The position numbers and the translations under genes are program-made. From Betaproteobacteria bacterium (GTDB lineage: Bacteria > Pseudomonadota > Gammaproteobacteria > Burkholderiales > Casimicrobiaceae), in NCBI GenBank assembly GCA_016192065.1, contig JACPUX010000021.1, positions 62,001 to 126,000 on the forward strand: 64,000 bases of DNA, read 5' to 3'. The stretch's first letter is position 1. Each line of letters starts with the position of its first letter. Below, piece by piece: positions 31,203 to 38,972 of this stretch. The notes below the pieces were generated by a model that had not been told where the DNA came from, did not search any database, and was given only the letters and a program-made list of their open reading frames with translations.

Positions 31203-31510
31203 CTTGCGGGCCACAACCTGCTGGCGCAGTTTAGCCTGCTCCGAAACTGCGGGTTTGAGAGCCGTGAAGTGAAGCACACCCCACGCCGCCGTTTTGGTTC
31301 CGGCCGGCCCTTGCGGGCCTTAACCTGCTGGGGCAGGTTAGCCTGCACCCATACTGCGGGTTAGAGAGCCGTGAAGTGAAACACACCCCACGCCGCCGTT
31401 TTGGTTCCGGCCGGCCCTTACGGGCCTTAACCTGCTGGCGCAGGTTAGCCTGCGCCGAAACGGCGGGATTGCGAGCTGGGCTATGAAGCACACCCCCCGC
31501 CGCCGTTTTG
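31203..31510. repeat. 107-bp tandem repeat, three copies, running into the rsmA gene
   Basis: Three head-to-tail copies with an exact period of 107 bases (about 31203-31309, 31310-31416, 31417-31510). Each contains two hairpins (GGCCC/GGGCC and, in copies 2 and 3, TAACCTGC/GCAGGTTA) and ends with the sequence of the first ten rsmA codons (MKHTPRRRFG). In the first two copies this start is GTG; in the third it is the true rsmA ATG. The stretch has no other gene and fills most of the pdxA-rsmA gap. Confidence 0.93.
31376..31486 (+). CDS. Possible leader peptide coupled to rsmA
   Basis: 36 codons from a GTG in repeat copy 2: MKHTPRRRFG, the same first residues as RsmA, then an unrelated Arg/Leu-rich tail ending in LRAGL. 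Its TGA overlaps the rsmA ATG as ATGA, the arrangement used for translational coupling. No strong ribosome site precedes it. It may be an accident of the duplication. A similar 31-codon frame (31269-31364) exists in copy 1 but stops well before rsmA. Confidence 0.25.
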   Translation: MKHTPRRRFGSGRPLRALTCWRRLACAETAGLRAGL

Positions 31511-32265
31511 GGCAGAATTTTCTCGTGGATGCGCATTATCTCGAGCGCATCGTCGCGAGCATTGCGCCGAAAGTCGGAGACAATCTGGTGGAGATCGGGC
31601 CGGGGATGGCCGCACTCACCCGGCGCTTGATCGCGCGCTGCGGGCGCGTAATCGCGGTGGAGATCGATCGCGATCTGGTGGCGCATTTGCGCGCCGAGTT
31701 TCCGCCTGAAGCACTCGAACTGTTTGAAGCCGACGCGCTGGCTTTTGACTTCGCAAGTCTCGGCAAAGATCTGCGTATCGTCGGCAATCTGCCTTACAAC
31801 ATCTCCACGCCCATCCTCTTCCACCTGGCGGGTTTTGCGCCCCGCCTGCGCGACCTGCACCTCATGCTGCAAAAGGAAGTCGTGCTGCGCATGGCCGCTG
31901 CGCCGGGTACCGCGGACTATGGGCGGCTGTCGGTCATGCTGCAAGCGAGTTTTGCCGTGGAGAAGTTGTTTACCGTGCCGCCGGGGGCTTTTCGGCCGGC
32001 ACCCAAAGTCGATTCCATGGTCGTGCGTCTCGTGCCGCTCGCGGAACGCGCGCCGCACATCGCGGACGCCAAGTTGTTTGCGGCGCTGGTGGCCGCAGCC
32101 TTCGGTCAACGGCGCAAGACCTTGCGCAACACCTTGGCGCCTTGGTTCGATGCCGCTGGTCTCGAGGCCTTGGAAGTGAATCCTGGTGCGCGGGGCGAGA
32201 CGCTTTGCGTGGCCGATTACGTGCGCTTGGCCAACGCAGTTATGCTCAAGCCGGCGGCTCTTTAG
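31483..32265 (+). CDS. rsmA: 16S rRNA (adenine(1518)-N6/adenine(1519)-N6)-dimethyltransferase
   Basis: 260 residues. HTPRRRFGQNFLVD is the invariant KsgA/RsmA start, followed by the SAM-binding VEIGPGMAALTRRL and the catalytic NLPYNISTPILF. The C-terminal domain is complete. The enzyme dimethylates two adenosines near the 3' end of 16S rRNA, a late checkpoint in small-subunit assembly. The start at 31483 is set by the conserved N-terminus. Its end overlaps the convergent ampG gene by 20 bases. Confidence 0.97.
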   Translation: MKHTPRRRFGQNFLVDAHYLERIVASIAPKVGDNLVEIGPGMAALTRRLIARCGRVIAVEIDRDLVAHLRAEFPPEALELFEADALAFDFASLGKDLRIVGNLPYNISTPILFHLAGFAPRLRDLHLMLQKEVVLRMAAAPGTADYGRLSVMLQASFAVEKLFTVPPGAFRPAPKVDSMVVRLVPLAERAPHIADAKLFAALVAAAFGQRRKTLRNTLAPWFDAAGLEALEVNPGARGETLCVADYVRLANAVMLKPAAL

Positions 32266-33514
32266 CGGGTGTCGGCGCTTCTTCCCGCCACGGTGCGACC
32301 TTCAGGAGCAGCAACATCCCGGGCACGGCCAGGACCGTGCAGAGCAGGAAGAAGTTCAACCAGCCCATCTGCTCCACGATCCAGCCGGTGGTGGCATTGA
32401 TCAGCGTGCGGGGGATGGCCATGAAGCTCGTGAACAAAGCGAACTGCGTGGCCGTATAGGGCGGATGCGTGGCTCGGGCGATAAAGGCCACGAACGCGGC
32501 CGTCCCCAAACCTACACCGAGGTATTCCGCGCCGATGACCAGGCCCAAGTCCCAGCCGCTGGGCTGGGGCAGCGAAGCGAGCCAGGCAAAGCCCAGGATG
32601 GTCACCAACTGCACCACGCCGAAAACCCACAAAGCGCGGTTGATGCCCAGTTTCAACATCCAAATCCCGCCCAACAGGCCACCCACCACCGTGGCCCAGA
32701 GGCCGACGTTCTTGGCGATCAAGCCGATGTCGGTTTTGCTGAAACCTTTTTCAAGATAGAACGGGGTGGACAGCGCCGTGGCCATACTGTCGCCCAGCTT
32801 GTAGAGAAAGATGAAGGCGAGGATGGTGAGCGCAGCCGCCCAGCCCGAGCGCTGGACAAATTCGCGGAACGGTTCGACCACCGCTTCCCGCAGCGTCTTG
32901 GGGCCTTCTTTGGCGAGCTCTGGTTCGCCCACCAACAGCGTCATGGCGATGCCGGGCAACATGAACAAGGCGGTAATGAAGAACACCGATGACCAAGGCA
33001 GATGGTCAGCGAGGATCAGCGACAAGGCACCGGGCACCAGCCCCGCAATGCGATAGGCGTTGATGTGCAGTGCATTGCCCAGGCCCAGTTCGGCGTCGGG
33101 TAAAATCTCGCGCCGAAAAGCGTCGAGCGCGATATCTTGAGTGGCACTGAAAAAGGCCACCGCGGCGGCGAGATAGGCGATGGCCCACAAATCCCGGCCG
33201 GGCGAGAACGCGCCCAGGGCGGTGATGGAGGCGAGCAGCGCGATTTGTGTGGCCAACATCCAGCCGCGACGGCGGCCCAGCGGCAGGGCATAACGATCGA
33301 TAAAAGGCGACCAGAGAAACTTCCAGGTGTAGGGTAGTTGCACCAGAGCGAAGAGACCGATGGCCTTGAGATCGATCTGTTCGGTCTTCAACCAAGCCGG
33401 TACCAGGTTGATGAGGAGATACAGCGGCAGTCCGGAGCTAAAGCCCGTAAATAGGCAAATCAACATGCGGCGGTTGAACAACGCCTCACGCAGTGTCTGG
33501 CCCGAAGCGCTCAT
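32246..33514 (-). CDS. ampG: Muropeptide permease AmpG (major facilitator)
   Basis: 422 residues with about 12 membrane segments. MLICLFTGFSSGLPLYLL, LPYTWKFLWSPFIDRYALP and FFSATQDIALDAFRREIL match AmpG well. AmpG imports anhydromuropeptides from cell-wall turnover; the AmgK/MurU pair at 57-58 kb uses the MurNAc released from them, so the two loci belong to one recycling pathway. Third gene of the metX-metW-ampG series, overlapping metW by 4 bases. Confidence 0.9.
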   Translation of the reverse strand: MSASGQTLREALFNRRMLICLFTGFSSGLPLYLLINLVPAWLKTEQIDLKAIGLFALVQLPYTWKFLWSPFIDRYALPLGRRRGWMLATQIALLASITALGAFSPGRDLWAIAYLAAAVAFFSATQDIALDAFRREILPDAELGLGNALHINAYRIAGLVPGALSLILADHLPWSSVFFITALFMLPGIAMTLLVGEPELAKEGPKTLREAVVEPFREFVQRSGWAAALTILAFIFLYKLGDSMATALSTPFYLEKGFSKTDIGLIAKNVGLWATVVGGLLGGIWMLKLGINRALWVFGVVQLVTILGFAWLASLPQPSGWDLGLVIGAEYLGVGLGTAAFVAFIARATHPPYTATQFALFTSFMAIPRTLINATTGWIVEQMGWLNFFLLCTVLAVPGMLLLLKVAPWREEAPTPAKEPPA

Positions 33515-34104
33515 CGACCAAGCGCCCGGCGGATGCGATACACGGCCAAAGTGCCCAAGCAGTTGGGCAGCAGCTTAACTTCCTGTCCGTCATGCAGCAC
33601 GCGCCTATCCAAAACTTCGAGTCGCCGCTGGGCGCAGAAATCGTCGAAGTCGTGCACGGTGCATAGGTGGATGTTGGGCGTGTCGTACCATTGGTAAGGC
33701 AGATCCTTGGAGACCGGCATGTGCCCGCGCAGAATTTGCCAGCGGTGCTTCCAATGGCCGAAATTGGGAAAGCTGACGATGGCCTCGCGCCCAACACGCA
33801 GCATCTCCAGCACGATTTCTTCGGTGTGGCGCATCGCCTGCAGCGTCTGCGAAAGAACCACGTAATCGAAGGAGGCGTCTTCGAAACCGGAGAGCCCGGC
33901 CTCGAGGTTGCTTTGTACCACCGAGACCCCGTTCTTTACGCAAGCGAGTACCGAGGCGTCGTCGATTTCCACCCCATAACCGGAAATCTGGCGGTGCTCA
34001 CGCAAATAGGCGAGCAGGCCGCCGTCGCCGCAGCCCAAGTCCAGGACCTGCGCACGGGGGCGGATCCATTCGGCGATCAAGGAATAATCGGGGCGGATGT
34101 TCAT
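33511..34104 (-). CDS. metW: Methionine biosynthesis protein MetW
   Basis: 197 residues. [26 protein letters not shown] has the SAM-dependent methyltransferase fold motif, and [24 protein letters not shown] plus [11 protein letters not shown] are MetW-specific. MetW is always paired with MetX in such bacteria and is needed for full acyltransferase function. It overlaps metX by 4 bases (ATGA). Confidence 0.95.
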   Translation of the reverse strand: MNIRPDYSLIAEWIRPRAQVLDLGCGDGGLLAYLREHRQISGYGVEIDDASVLACVKNGVSVVQSNLEAGLSGFEDASFDYVVLSQTLQAMRHTEEIVLEMLRVGREAIVSFPNFGHWKHRWQILRGHMPVSKDLPYQWYDTPNIHLCTVHDFDDFCAQRRLEVLDRRVLHDGQEVKLLPNCLGTLAVYRIRRALGR

Positions 34105-35252
34105 GACGAAAGCTCCGCCGCAATGCGGTCGAAGTAAGCCCGCACCAGAGCGTGGTAACGCGCGTCGTCCAGTAGAAAGGCGTCGTGGCCGTGGGGTGCG
34201 TCGATTTCGGCGTAGCTCACGTCGCGGCGGTTGTCGATCAGGGCTTTGACGATTTCGCGTGAGCGCTGGGGCGAGAACCGCCAGTCGGTGGTGAAGGCAA
34301 CCACCAGGAAGCTCGCGCGCGCGGCTTCCAGCGCTCGGCGCAAATCGCCTCCCGTGGCCGCGGCAGGATCGAAATAATCGAGCGCCTTGGTGATGCGCAA
34401 ATAGGTGTTGGCGTCGAAGTATTCCGAGAACTTGTCGCCTTGGTAGCGCAAATAGGATTCGATCTGGAATTCCGGCTCGAAGGTGTAGCGCAGTCCATTG
34501 CGCAACTGCCGACCGAATTTCTCGGCCATCTGATCGTCGGAAAGATAGGTGATGTGGCCAATCATGCGCGCCACGCGCAAGCCGCGCCGGGGCTTGACGG
34601 CGGCATCGTAAAAATGTCCGGCATGGAACTCCGGGTCGGTCATAATGGCGGCGCGCGCCACCTCGTTGAAGGCGATGTTCTGCGCCGACAAGTTGGGTGC
34701 CGCGGCGATCACCAGCGCATGCGCCACGCGCTGCGGGTGACGGATGGTCCAGGCCAGCGCTTGCATGCCACCGAGGCTGCCGCCCATCACCGCAGCGAAG
34801 CGCTCGATGCCCAGATGATCGGCGACGCGCACCTGGGCATCGACCCAGTCTTCCACCGTCACCACGGGAAAGTCCGCGCCATAGGGTTTACCGGTCGCCG
34901 GGTGGAGATCCATCGGTCCGGTGGAGCCAAAACACGAGCCCAGATTGTTCACCCCGACGACGAAGAAGCGATTGGTATCCACCGGCTTGCCTGGACCGAC
35001 CATGTTATCCCACCAACCCTCGCTGTTGGCTTGATCGGCGTACACGCCGGCCACGTGATGCGAGGCGTTGAGCGCATGGCAGATCAAAACCGCGTTGTCG
35101 CGCGCCGCATTCAGTTCGCCATAGGTTTCGATCATCAGGTGATAGGGGCCGAAGGCGCGCCCGCAGGCCAGCGGCAGCGGCTCTTCAAAATCGACGCGCT
35201 GCGGCGTGACCTCACCCACAGTCGCGTTCGGAAAGGGTGGAGCAGGGGGCAT
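34101..35252 (-). CDS. metX: Homoserine O-acyltransferase MetX
   Basis: 383 residues, alpha/beta hydrolase fold. The nucleophile lies in [13 protein letters not shown], and DGHDAFL-like [10 protein letters not shown] near the C-terminus carries the catalytic His. It acylates homoserine in the first committed step of methionine synthesis; proteins of this MetX/MetW type often prefer succinyl-CoA, which cannot be decided here. Upstream lie a SAM-II-like aptamer and a terminator, so expression should fall when SAM is plentiful. Confidence 0.95.
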   Translation of the reverse strand: MPPAPPFPNATVGEVTPQRVDFEEPLPLACGRAFGPYHLMIETYGELNAARDNAVLICHALNASHHVAGVYADQANSEGWWDNMVGPGKPVDTNRFFVVGVNNLGSCFGSTGPMDLHPATGKPYGADFPVVTVEDWVDAQVRVADHLGIERFAAVMGGSLGGMQALAWTIRHPQRVAHALVIAAAPNLSAQNIAFNEVARAAIMTDPEFHAGHFYDAAVKPRRGLRVARMIGHITYLSDDQMAEKFGRQLRNGLRYTFEPEFQIESYLRYQGDKFSEYFDANTYLRITKALDYFDPAAATGGDLRRALEAARASFLVVAFTTDWRFSPQRSREIVKALIDNRRDVSYAEIDAPHGHDAFLLDDARYHALVRAYFDRIAAELSS

Positions 35253-35263
35253 GGATATCCCAA

Positions 35264-35296
35264 CAAAAAAGCCCGACCAGCTTGGCTAATCGGGCT
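35264..35296 (-). terminator. Intrinsic terminator in the metX leader
   Basis: On the minus strand AGCCCGA (35296-35290) pairs with TCGGGCT (35276-35270), followed by six T residues. It ends about 12 bases before the metX ATG, so it must be conditional: it is the likely expression platform of the riboswitch just upstream. Confidence 0.85.
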
Positions 35297-35301
35297 TCTC
35301 A

Positions 35302-35378
35302 CCTCGCTTTAGCAGTTTTTGCGGCGACCCGACGCTCCGGCCACCGCGCGCCCGCAAGCTGATCTCAAATCGGCGCCC
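35302..35378 (-). ncRNA. SAM-II-like riboswitch aptamer upstream of metX
   Basis: The minus strand shows the SAM-II core in order: P1 5' strand GCGCC, then GATTTGA, GCTTGC, P1 3' strand GGCGC, an A-rich segment GCAAAAAC and GCTAAA. Between the P1 3' strand and the A-rich segment there is an extra hairpin (GGTGGCC/GGTCGCC with two G-U pairs). Position before metX, predicted start of transcription exactly at P1 and a terminator right after all support the call. I identified it by motif memory, not by a covariance search. Confidence 0.65.
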
Positions 35379-35383
35379 CGCAA

Positions 35384-35412
35384 AGTTAACCGGTGCAGGG
35401 GGCGGTTGTCAA
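35384..35412 (-). promoter_or_regulatory. Promoter of the metX-metW-ampG operon
   Basis: Perfect TTGACA (35412-35407), 17 bases, then TTAACT (35389-35384, 3 of 6). Transcription would begin near 35377, precisely at the first base of aptamer stem P1, which supports both calls. Confidence 0.55.
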
Positions 35413-35453
35413 TTGCAAATGACCGCAAAAGATCGGCGGGTTTGGGCCACGCG

Positions 35454-35482
35454 TTGACCGGTTGCGGTCCTGCGCATAAACT
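35454..35482 (+). promoter_or_regulatory. Promoter for the IPTL-CTERM gene
   Basis: TTGACC (35454-35459), 17 bases, TAAACT (35477-35482). It lies 88 bases before the start codon and diverges from the metX promoter. Confidence 0.5.
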
Positions 35483-35569
35483 GCAAAGCTGGTGCGGGAG
35501 ATGAAGAGTCCATAAAGCGAACACCCAACGAATAACTATCGCTGTTTTCCTACCTAAAGAGGAGGAGTC

Positions 35570-36325
35570 ATGCGTGCAAAGTTCTTCTGGTTCTTGCTGA
35601 GTGTGGTGCTGTTTTCAACCGGGGCGAAAGTCGCTCAAGCGCAGTCGAGCTGGGCCACCTTTGCCTATAGCGGCTTTGCCGCAGACTGTGGCGGCAGTTG
35701 CGACACCCAACTCCAGCTCGCCACCAACACGGGCCCGGTTACCTTGACCGCCACCAACCGCGGTTGGGTGAGTTCCACGGGTTCCAATAACGGCTCGAGC
35801 GCAACCAACAGTTACATCGCCGGTTTCTGCAGTAGCACCGATAGTTGCACCGGAGGAAACACGCTCTGGCGCAACTGGTTCGCGTTCGCCCTCCCGGTGG
35901 GCGGTTTCGCCACGATTTCGTCGGCCACGCTTTTGCTCGATGTGCCCGCACCTACAGCTCCGCCGCAAGGGGTCTACAACTTCGGCGGAACGCTCACCTA
36001 TACCGTGTGGGACGTGAGCAGCGCCCCTGCGACGTTTACTAGCAGTGCCGCGGGGCTTGCCGAATACACCGACATCGGGACCGGCACGGCTTATGGATCG
36101 CGCGTGTACGTCCGCGCCGACGAAGGAACGGTAACATCGGTGCCGCTCAATGCCGCGGCGCTGGCCTGGCTCAATACCCAGATCGGCCAGACGGTCGTGG
36201 TGGGGGGCGCCGCGGACTTGGCGCCCTACGGGGCGATACCGACGCTTTCTCCCGCCGCCCTTGCGCTGCTCGCCCTGCTGGTGATGGTGGCCGCAGTTCT
36301 GGTGCGACGGCGCAGTCGAGGCTGA
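35570..36325 (+). CDS. IPTL-CTERM sorted surface protein
   Basis: 251 residues behind a strong ribosome site (AGGAGG). Signal peptide MRAKFFWFLLSVVLFSTGAKVAQA, a Thr/Ser/Gly-rich beta-type domain with cysteine pairs (DCGGSCDT and FCSSTDSC), and a C-terminal sorting signal: IPTLSPAAL, then a hydrophobic helix LALLALLVMVAAVLV and RRRSRG. This tripartite tail is the IPTL-CTERM pattern, recognised by a dedicated sorting enzyme not found in this window. The middle part resembles no enzyme I know; likely an extracellular or exopolysaccharide-associated protein. Confidence 0.85.
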   Translation: MRAKFFWFLLSVVLFSTGAKVAQAQSSWATFAYSGFAADCGGSCDTQLQLATNTGPVTLTATNRGWVSSTGSNNGSSATNSYIAGFCSSTDSCTGGNTLWRNWFAFALPVGGFATISSATLLLDVPAPTAPPQGVYNFGGTLTYTVWDVSSAPATFTSSAAGLAEYTDIGTGTAYGSRVYVRADEGTVTSVPLNAAALAWLNTQIGQTVVVGGAADLAPYGAIPTLSPAALALLALLVMVAAVLVRRRSRG

Positions 36326-36459
36326 GCCGGCCCGTATCGGCCAACAAGACCCGCCAGGCGGGCCAGGCCTGTTCCCGCCGCGATCCGTCGTTCACGAATC
36401 GGCAACAGGCGAGAGTTTGTTTCGGCTGCCGCCGCTTCAGTGTGTGAACGGCGGCCCCT

Positions 36460-38196
36460 TCACCCTGCGTTGATCTTTTCCATCAGCACCTGGATGCGCA
36501 GGCTGTCGTCAGTCTTCAAGAGCCGGTTCACCAGCTCTTCGAGCGTCGGCACGTTGGCGGTGAGCACCCGCTGTTTCACCGTCAGCAGATGCGAAGGATG
36601 CATGGAAAACCCCCGCAGGCCCAGCCCAAGCAGCAAGCGCGTGAAGGCGAGGTCACCCGCCATTTCGCCGCACACCGAAATCGGCACGCCCGCCTTGTGC
36701 GCGCCGCGAATCGCCTGGGCGAGGAGCTTGATGATGGCCGGGTGCAACGGGTCGTAGAGGTGCGAGACCGCATCGTCGGCGCGATCCACCGCCAGGGTGT
36801 ATTGGATCAGATCGTTGGTGCCGATCGACAGAAAATCCAGCCGCCGCGTGAACATCGACATCGCCATCACCGCCGCGGGTACTTCGATCATGCCGCCGAC
36901 CTCCACTTCCGGGTCGAAAGGCAGATTCTGTTCGCGCAGGCTGTCCTTGGCCTGCTCGATCGCCACCAGCGATTGTTCCATTTCCTGCGCGTTGCAGAGC
37001 ATCGGCAGGAGGATCTTCACCTTGCCGTAGTGCGAGGCGCGCAGGATGGCCCGCAATTGGGTCTGGAAGAGTCGGGGTTCGGCCAGGCAAAAGCGCACGG
37101 CGCGTAAGCCCAGGGCCGGGTTCTGCGCCATACGGGTGAGCCCACCCAGGCCATCCTTGTGCTTGTCCGCGCCCAGGTCAAAGCTGCGGATCACCACCGG
37201 CAGCCCCGCCATGCCCTCGGCCACGGCACGGTAGGCTTCGAATTGCTCCTCCTCGCTGGGTAGGCCCTGCCGGTTGAGGAACAGGAACTCGCTGCGGAAC
37301 AGGCCAATGCCGGTGGCACCGTTGTCGAGCACTTCCTCGAGATCCTGCGGCAACTCGATATTGGCGTGTAGTTCCACGTGCTGGCCATCGAGCGTGGTCG
37401 CGGGCGTGAATTTGAGGCGTTTGAGCTTCTGCTTTTCGAGCTCCAGCTCGTGCTGGCGCAGCCGGTATTCCTGCAACACCGCGCGGTCCGGGTTGACGAT
37501 GACCAGATGGTTGCCGCCATCGACGATCAGCGTTTCGTTCTCGCGAATCAAGTTGCGCGCATCGTGCAGCGCCACCACCGAGGGGATTCCCAGGCTGCGC
37601 GCGACGATCGCGGTATGCGAGGTGATGCCGCCGAGGTCGGTGAGAAAGCCGGCGAAGTGGTGCCGCTTCAATTGAATCACGTCGGCGGGGCTCAAATCGT
37701 AGGCGACCAGAATGGTCTTCTGCTCGGGGTTCACCGGCCGAACCTCGCCGGGCTTGCCCAGCAAGAGTTTCAATACGCGCTCGACCACTTGCACCACGTC
37801 GGCCTTGCGCTCGCGCAGGTAAGCGTCCTCGATCTGATCGAACTGTTCGATCAGCACATTCATCTGCTGGGTCAGCGCCCACTCGGCATTGCAGTGCTGG
37901 CTGGCGATGATCTCCTTGGGCACCTCGGCGAGCGTCGGGTCGTTGAGGATCAGCCAGTGCACATCGAGAAACGCGCCGAACTCGGCGGGCGCGTCGCCGC
38001 GGGTCATGCTGGTGTGCAGGCCTTCGAGCTCCTTTTGCACGCCCTTGACCGCGGCCACGAAACGCGCCACTTCCTCGGGTATGCGCGCCGCGGCAATGCG
38101 GTAATGAGCGACTTCGAGCGTGGCATGCGAAATGAGCTGGGCCCGCCCGATGGCGATGCCGCTGGCCACGCCGATCCCGTGCAGTACAAAACTCAT
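36460..38196 (-). CDS. ptsI: PTS enzyme I (phosphoenolpyruvate-protein phosphotransferase)
   Basis: 578 residues. The active-site histidine is His194 in GGITSHTAIVARSLGIPSVV; the PEP-binding barrel has GIGLFRSEFLF, RSFDLGADK and FLSIGTNDLIQYTLAVDR. It moves phosphate from PEP to HPr (encoded 34 bases upstream). No sugar permease (EIIB/EIIC) is present in the window, so this is probably the regulatory PTS seen in many betaproteobacteria. Confidence 0.97.
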   Translation of the reverse strand: MSFVLHGIGVASGIAIGRAQLISHATLEVAHYRIAAARIPEEVARFVAAVKGVQKELEGLHTSMTRGDAPAEFGAFLDVHWLILNDPTLAEVPKEIIASQHCNAEWALTQQMNVLIEQFDQIEDAYLRERKADVVQVVERVLKLLLGKPGEVRPVNPEQKTILVAYDLSPADVIQLKRHHFAGFLTDLGGITSHTAIVARSLGIPSVVALHDARNLIRENETLIVDGGNHLVIVNPDRAVLQEYRLRQHELELEKQKLKRLKFTPATTLDGQHVELHANIELPQDLEEVLDNGATGIGLFRSEFLFLNRQGLPSEEEQFEAYRAVAEGMAGLPVVIRSFDLGADKHKDGLGGLTRMAQNPALGLRAVRFCLAEPRLFQTQLRAILRASHYGKVKILLPMLCNAQEMEQSLVAIEQAKDSLREQNLPFDPEVEVGGMIEVPAAVMAMSMFTRRLDFLSIGTNDLIQYTLAVDRADDAVSHLYDPLHPAIIKLLAQAIRGAHKAGVPISVCGEMAGDLAFTRLLLGLGLRGFSMHPSHLLTVKQRVLTANVPTLEELVNRLLKTDDSLRIQVLMEKINAG

Positions 38197-38230
38197 GGCG
38201 TGCTGCCTGCCCGCTGGCCTGGCATGAGCT

Positions 38231-38500
38231 TCAGCCCCCCTCGCCGAAATAATCCTGGACCAGCGCCACCAAGGCCCTCATGGCCTCGACTTCGTCGGCC
38301 CCGGAGGTTTCGAACTCCACCTTCGAGCCCTTGCCGGCGGCCAGCATCATCACCCCCATGATGCTCTTGGCGTTGATGCGGCGACTGTTGCGCGTCATCC
38401 ACACCTCGCACTGGTGACGGCTGGCGAGCTGGGTGAGCTTGGCCGCGGCGCGGGCATGGAGCCCGAGCCGGTTGACGATTTCAACTTCCTGTTTTTGCAT
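38231..38500 (-). CDS. ptsH: PTS phosphocarrier protein HPr
   Basis: 89 residues from the ATG giving MQKQEVEIVNRLGLHARAAAKL. His15 (LGLHARA) is the phosphorylation site and Ser46 in INAKSIMGVM is the regulatory serine used by HPr kinase; hprK is not in the window. It overlaps the EIIA gene by 20 bases and precedes ptsI. Confidence 0.96.
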   Translation of the reverse strand: MQKQEVEIVNRLGLHARAAAKLTQLASRHQCEVWMTRNSRRINAKSIMGVMMLAAGKGSKVEFETSGADEVEAMRALVALVQDYFGEGG

Positions 38501-38894
38501 GCTGGGGTTCCACGTCGATGTGCAGCACACCCTCGCAACCGCCGCTCACCGCCTTCTTGACCATGGTCTCCAGCCCCTTGTTGCGGTAAGTGAAGGCGCG
38601 GACCAGCATCGGCAGGCTGACCCCGGAAATGCCTTCGATGTGCCCGGGTTTGAGCAATTTGCAGCAGAGGTTACAAGGGGTCGCGCCAAAAAGGTCGCTC
38701 ACGACCAGGACGCCGTCGCCATCGTCGAGCGCCGTGATCATCGCCTGGGCGCGGGGCAGCAGATCGCGCGGATCATCGCCGGGTTGCACCGCCAGGGCCT
38801 CGAACTTGGGCTGGCGCGCTCCCAGCACATGAGTGACGCAGCGGATCAGGCTGTCGCCGAAATCCTCATGGGCGATGATCAGTACGCCGATCAT
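38481..38894 (-). CDS. PTS EIIA component, mannose family
   Basis: 137 residues from MIGVLIIAHEDFGDSL; His9 is the phosphorylation site. LVVSDLFGATPCNL and GVSLPMLVRAFTYR match the EIIA-Man fold. In the absence of EIIB/C/D it is likely to end a regulatory phosphorelay. Order of transcription EIIA-HPr-EI, with EIIA and HPr frames overlapping. An upstream extension of 11 codons is open but not conserved. Confidence 0.93.
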   Translation of the reverse strand: MIGVLIIAHEDFGDSLIRCVTHVLGARQPKFEALAVQPGDDPRDLLPRAQAMITALDDGDGVLVVSDLFGATPCNLCCKLLKPGHIEGISGVSLPMLVRAFTYRNKGLETMVKKAVSGGCEGVLHIDVEPQHAKTGS

Positions 38895-38972
38895 CGCCGA
38901 TCCTCGCCAAGCCGCGGCGGGTTCCACCCAGGACCCGCGGTCGAGCGCATCGGCACGGCCTGGCGCTGGGTC

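Noticed and set aside
31203-31510. Regularly spaced repeats considered as a CRISPR array.
   Set aside because: The period is 107 bases with near-identical full units and no short repeats separating unique spacers; no cas gene is near. It is a tandem duplication.
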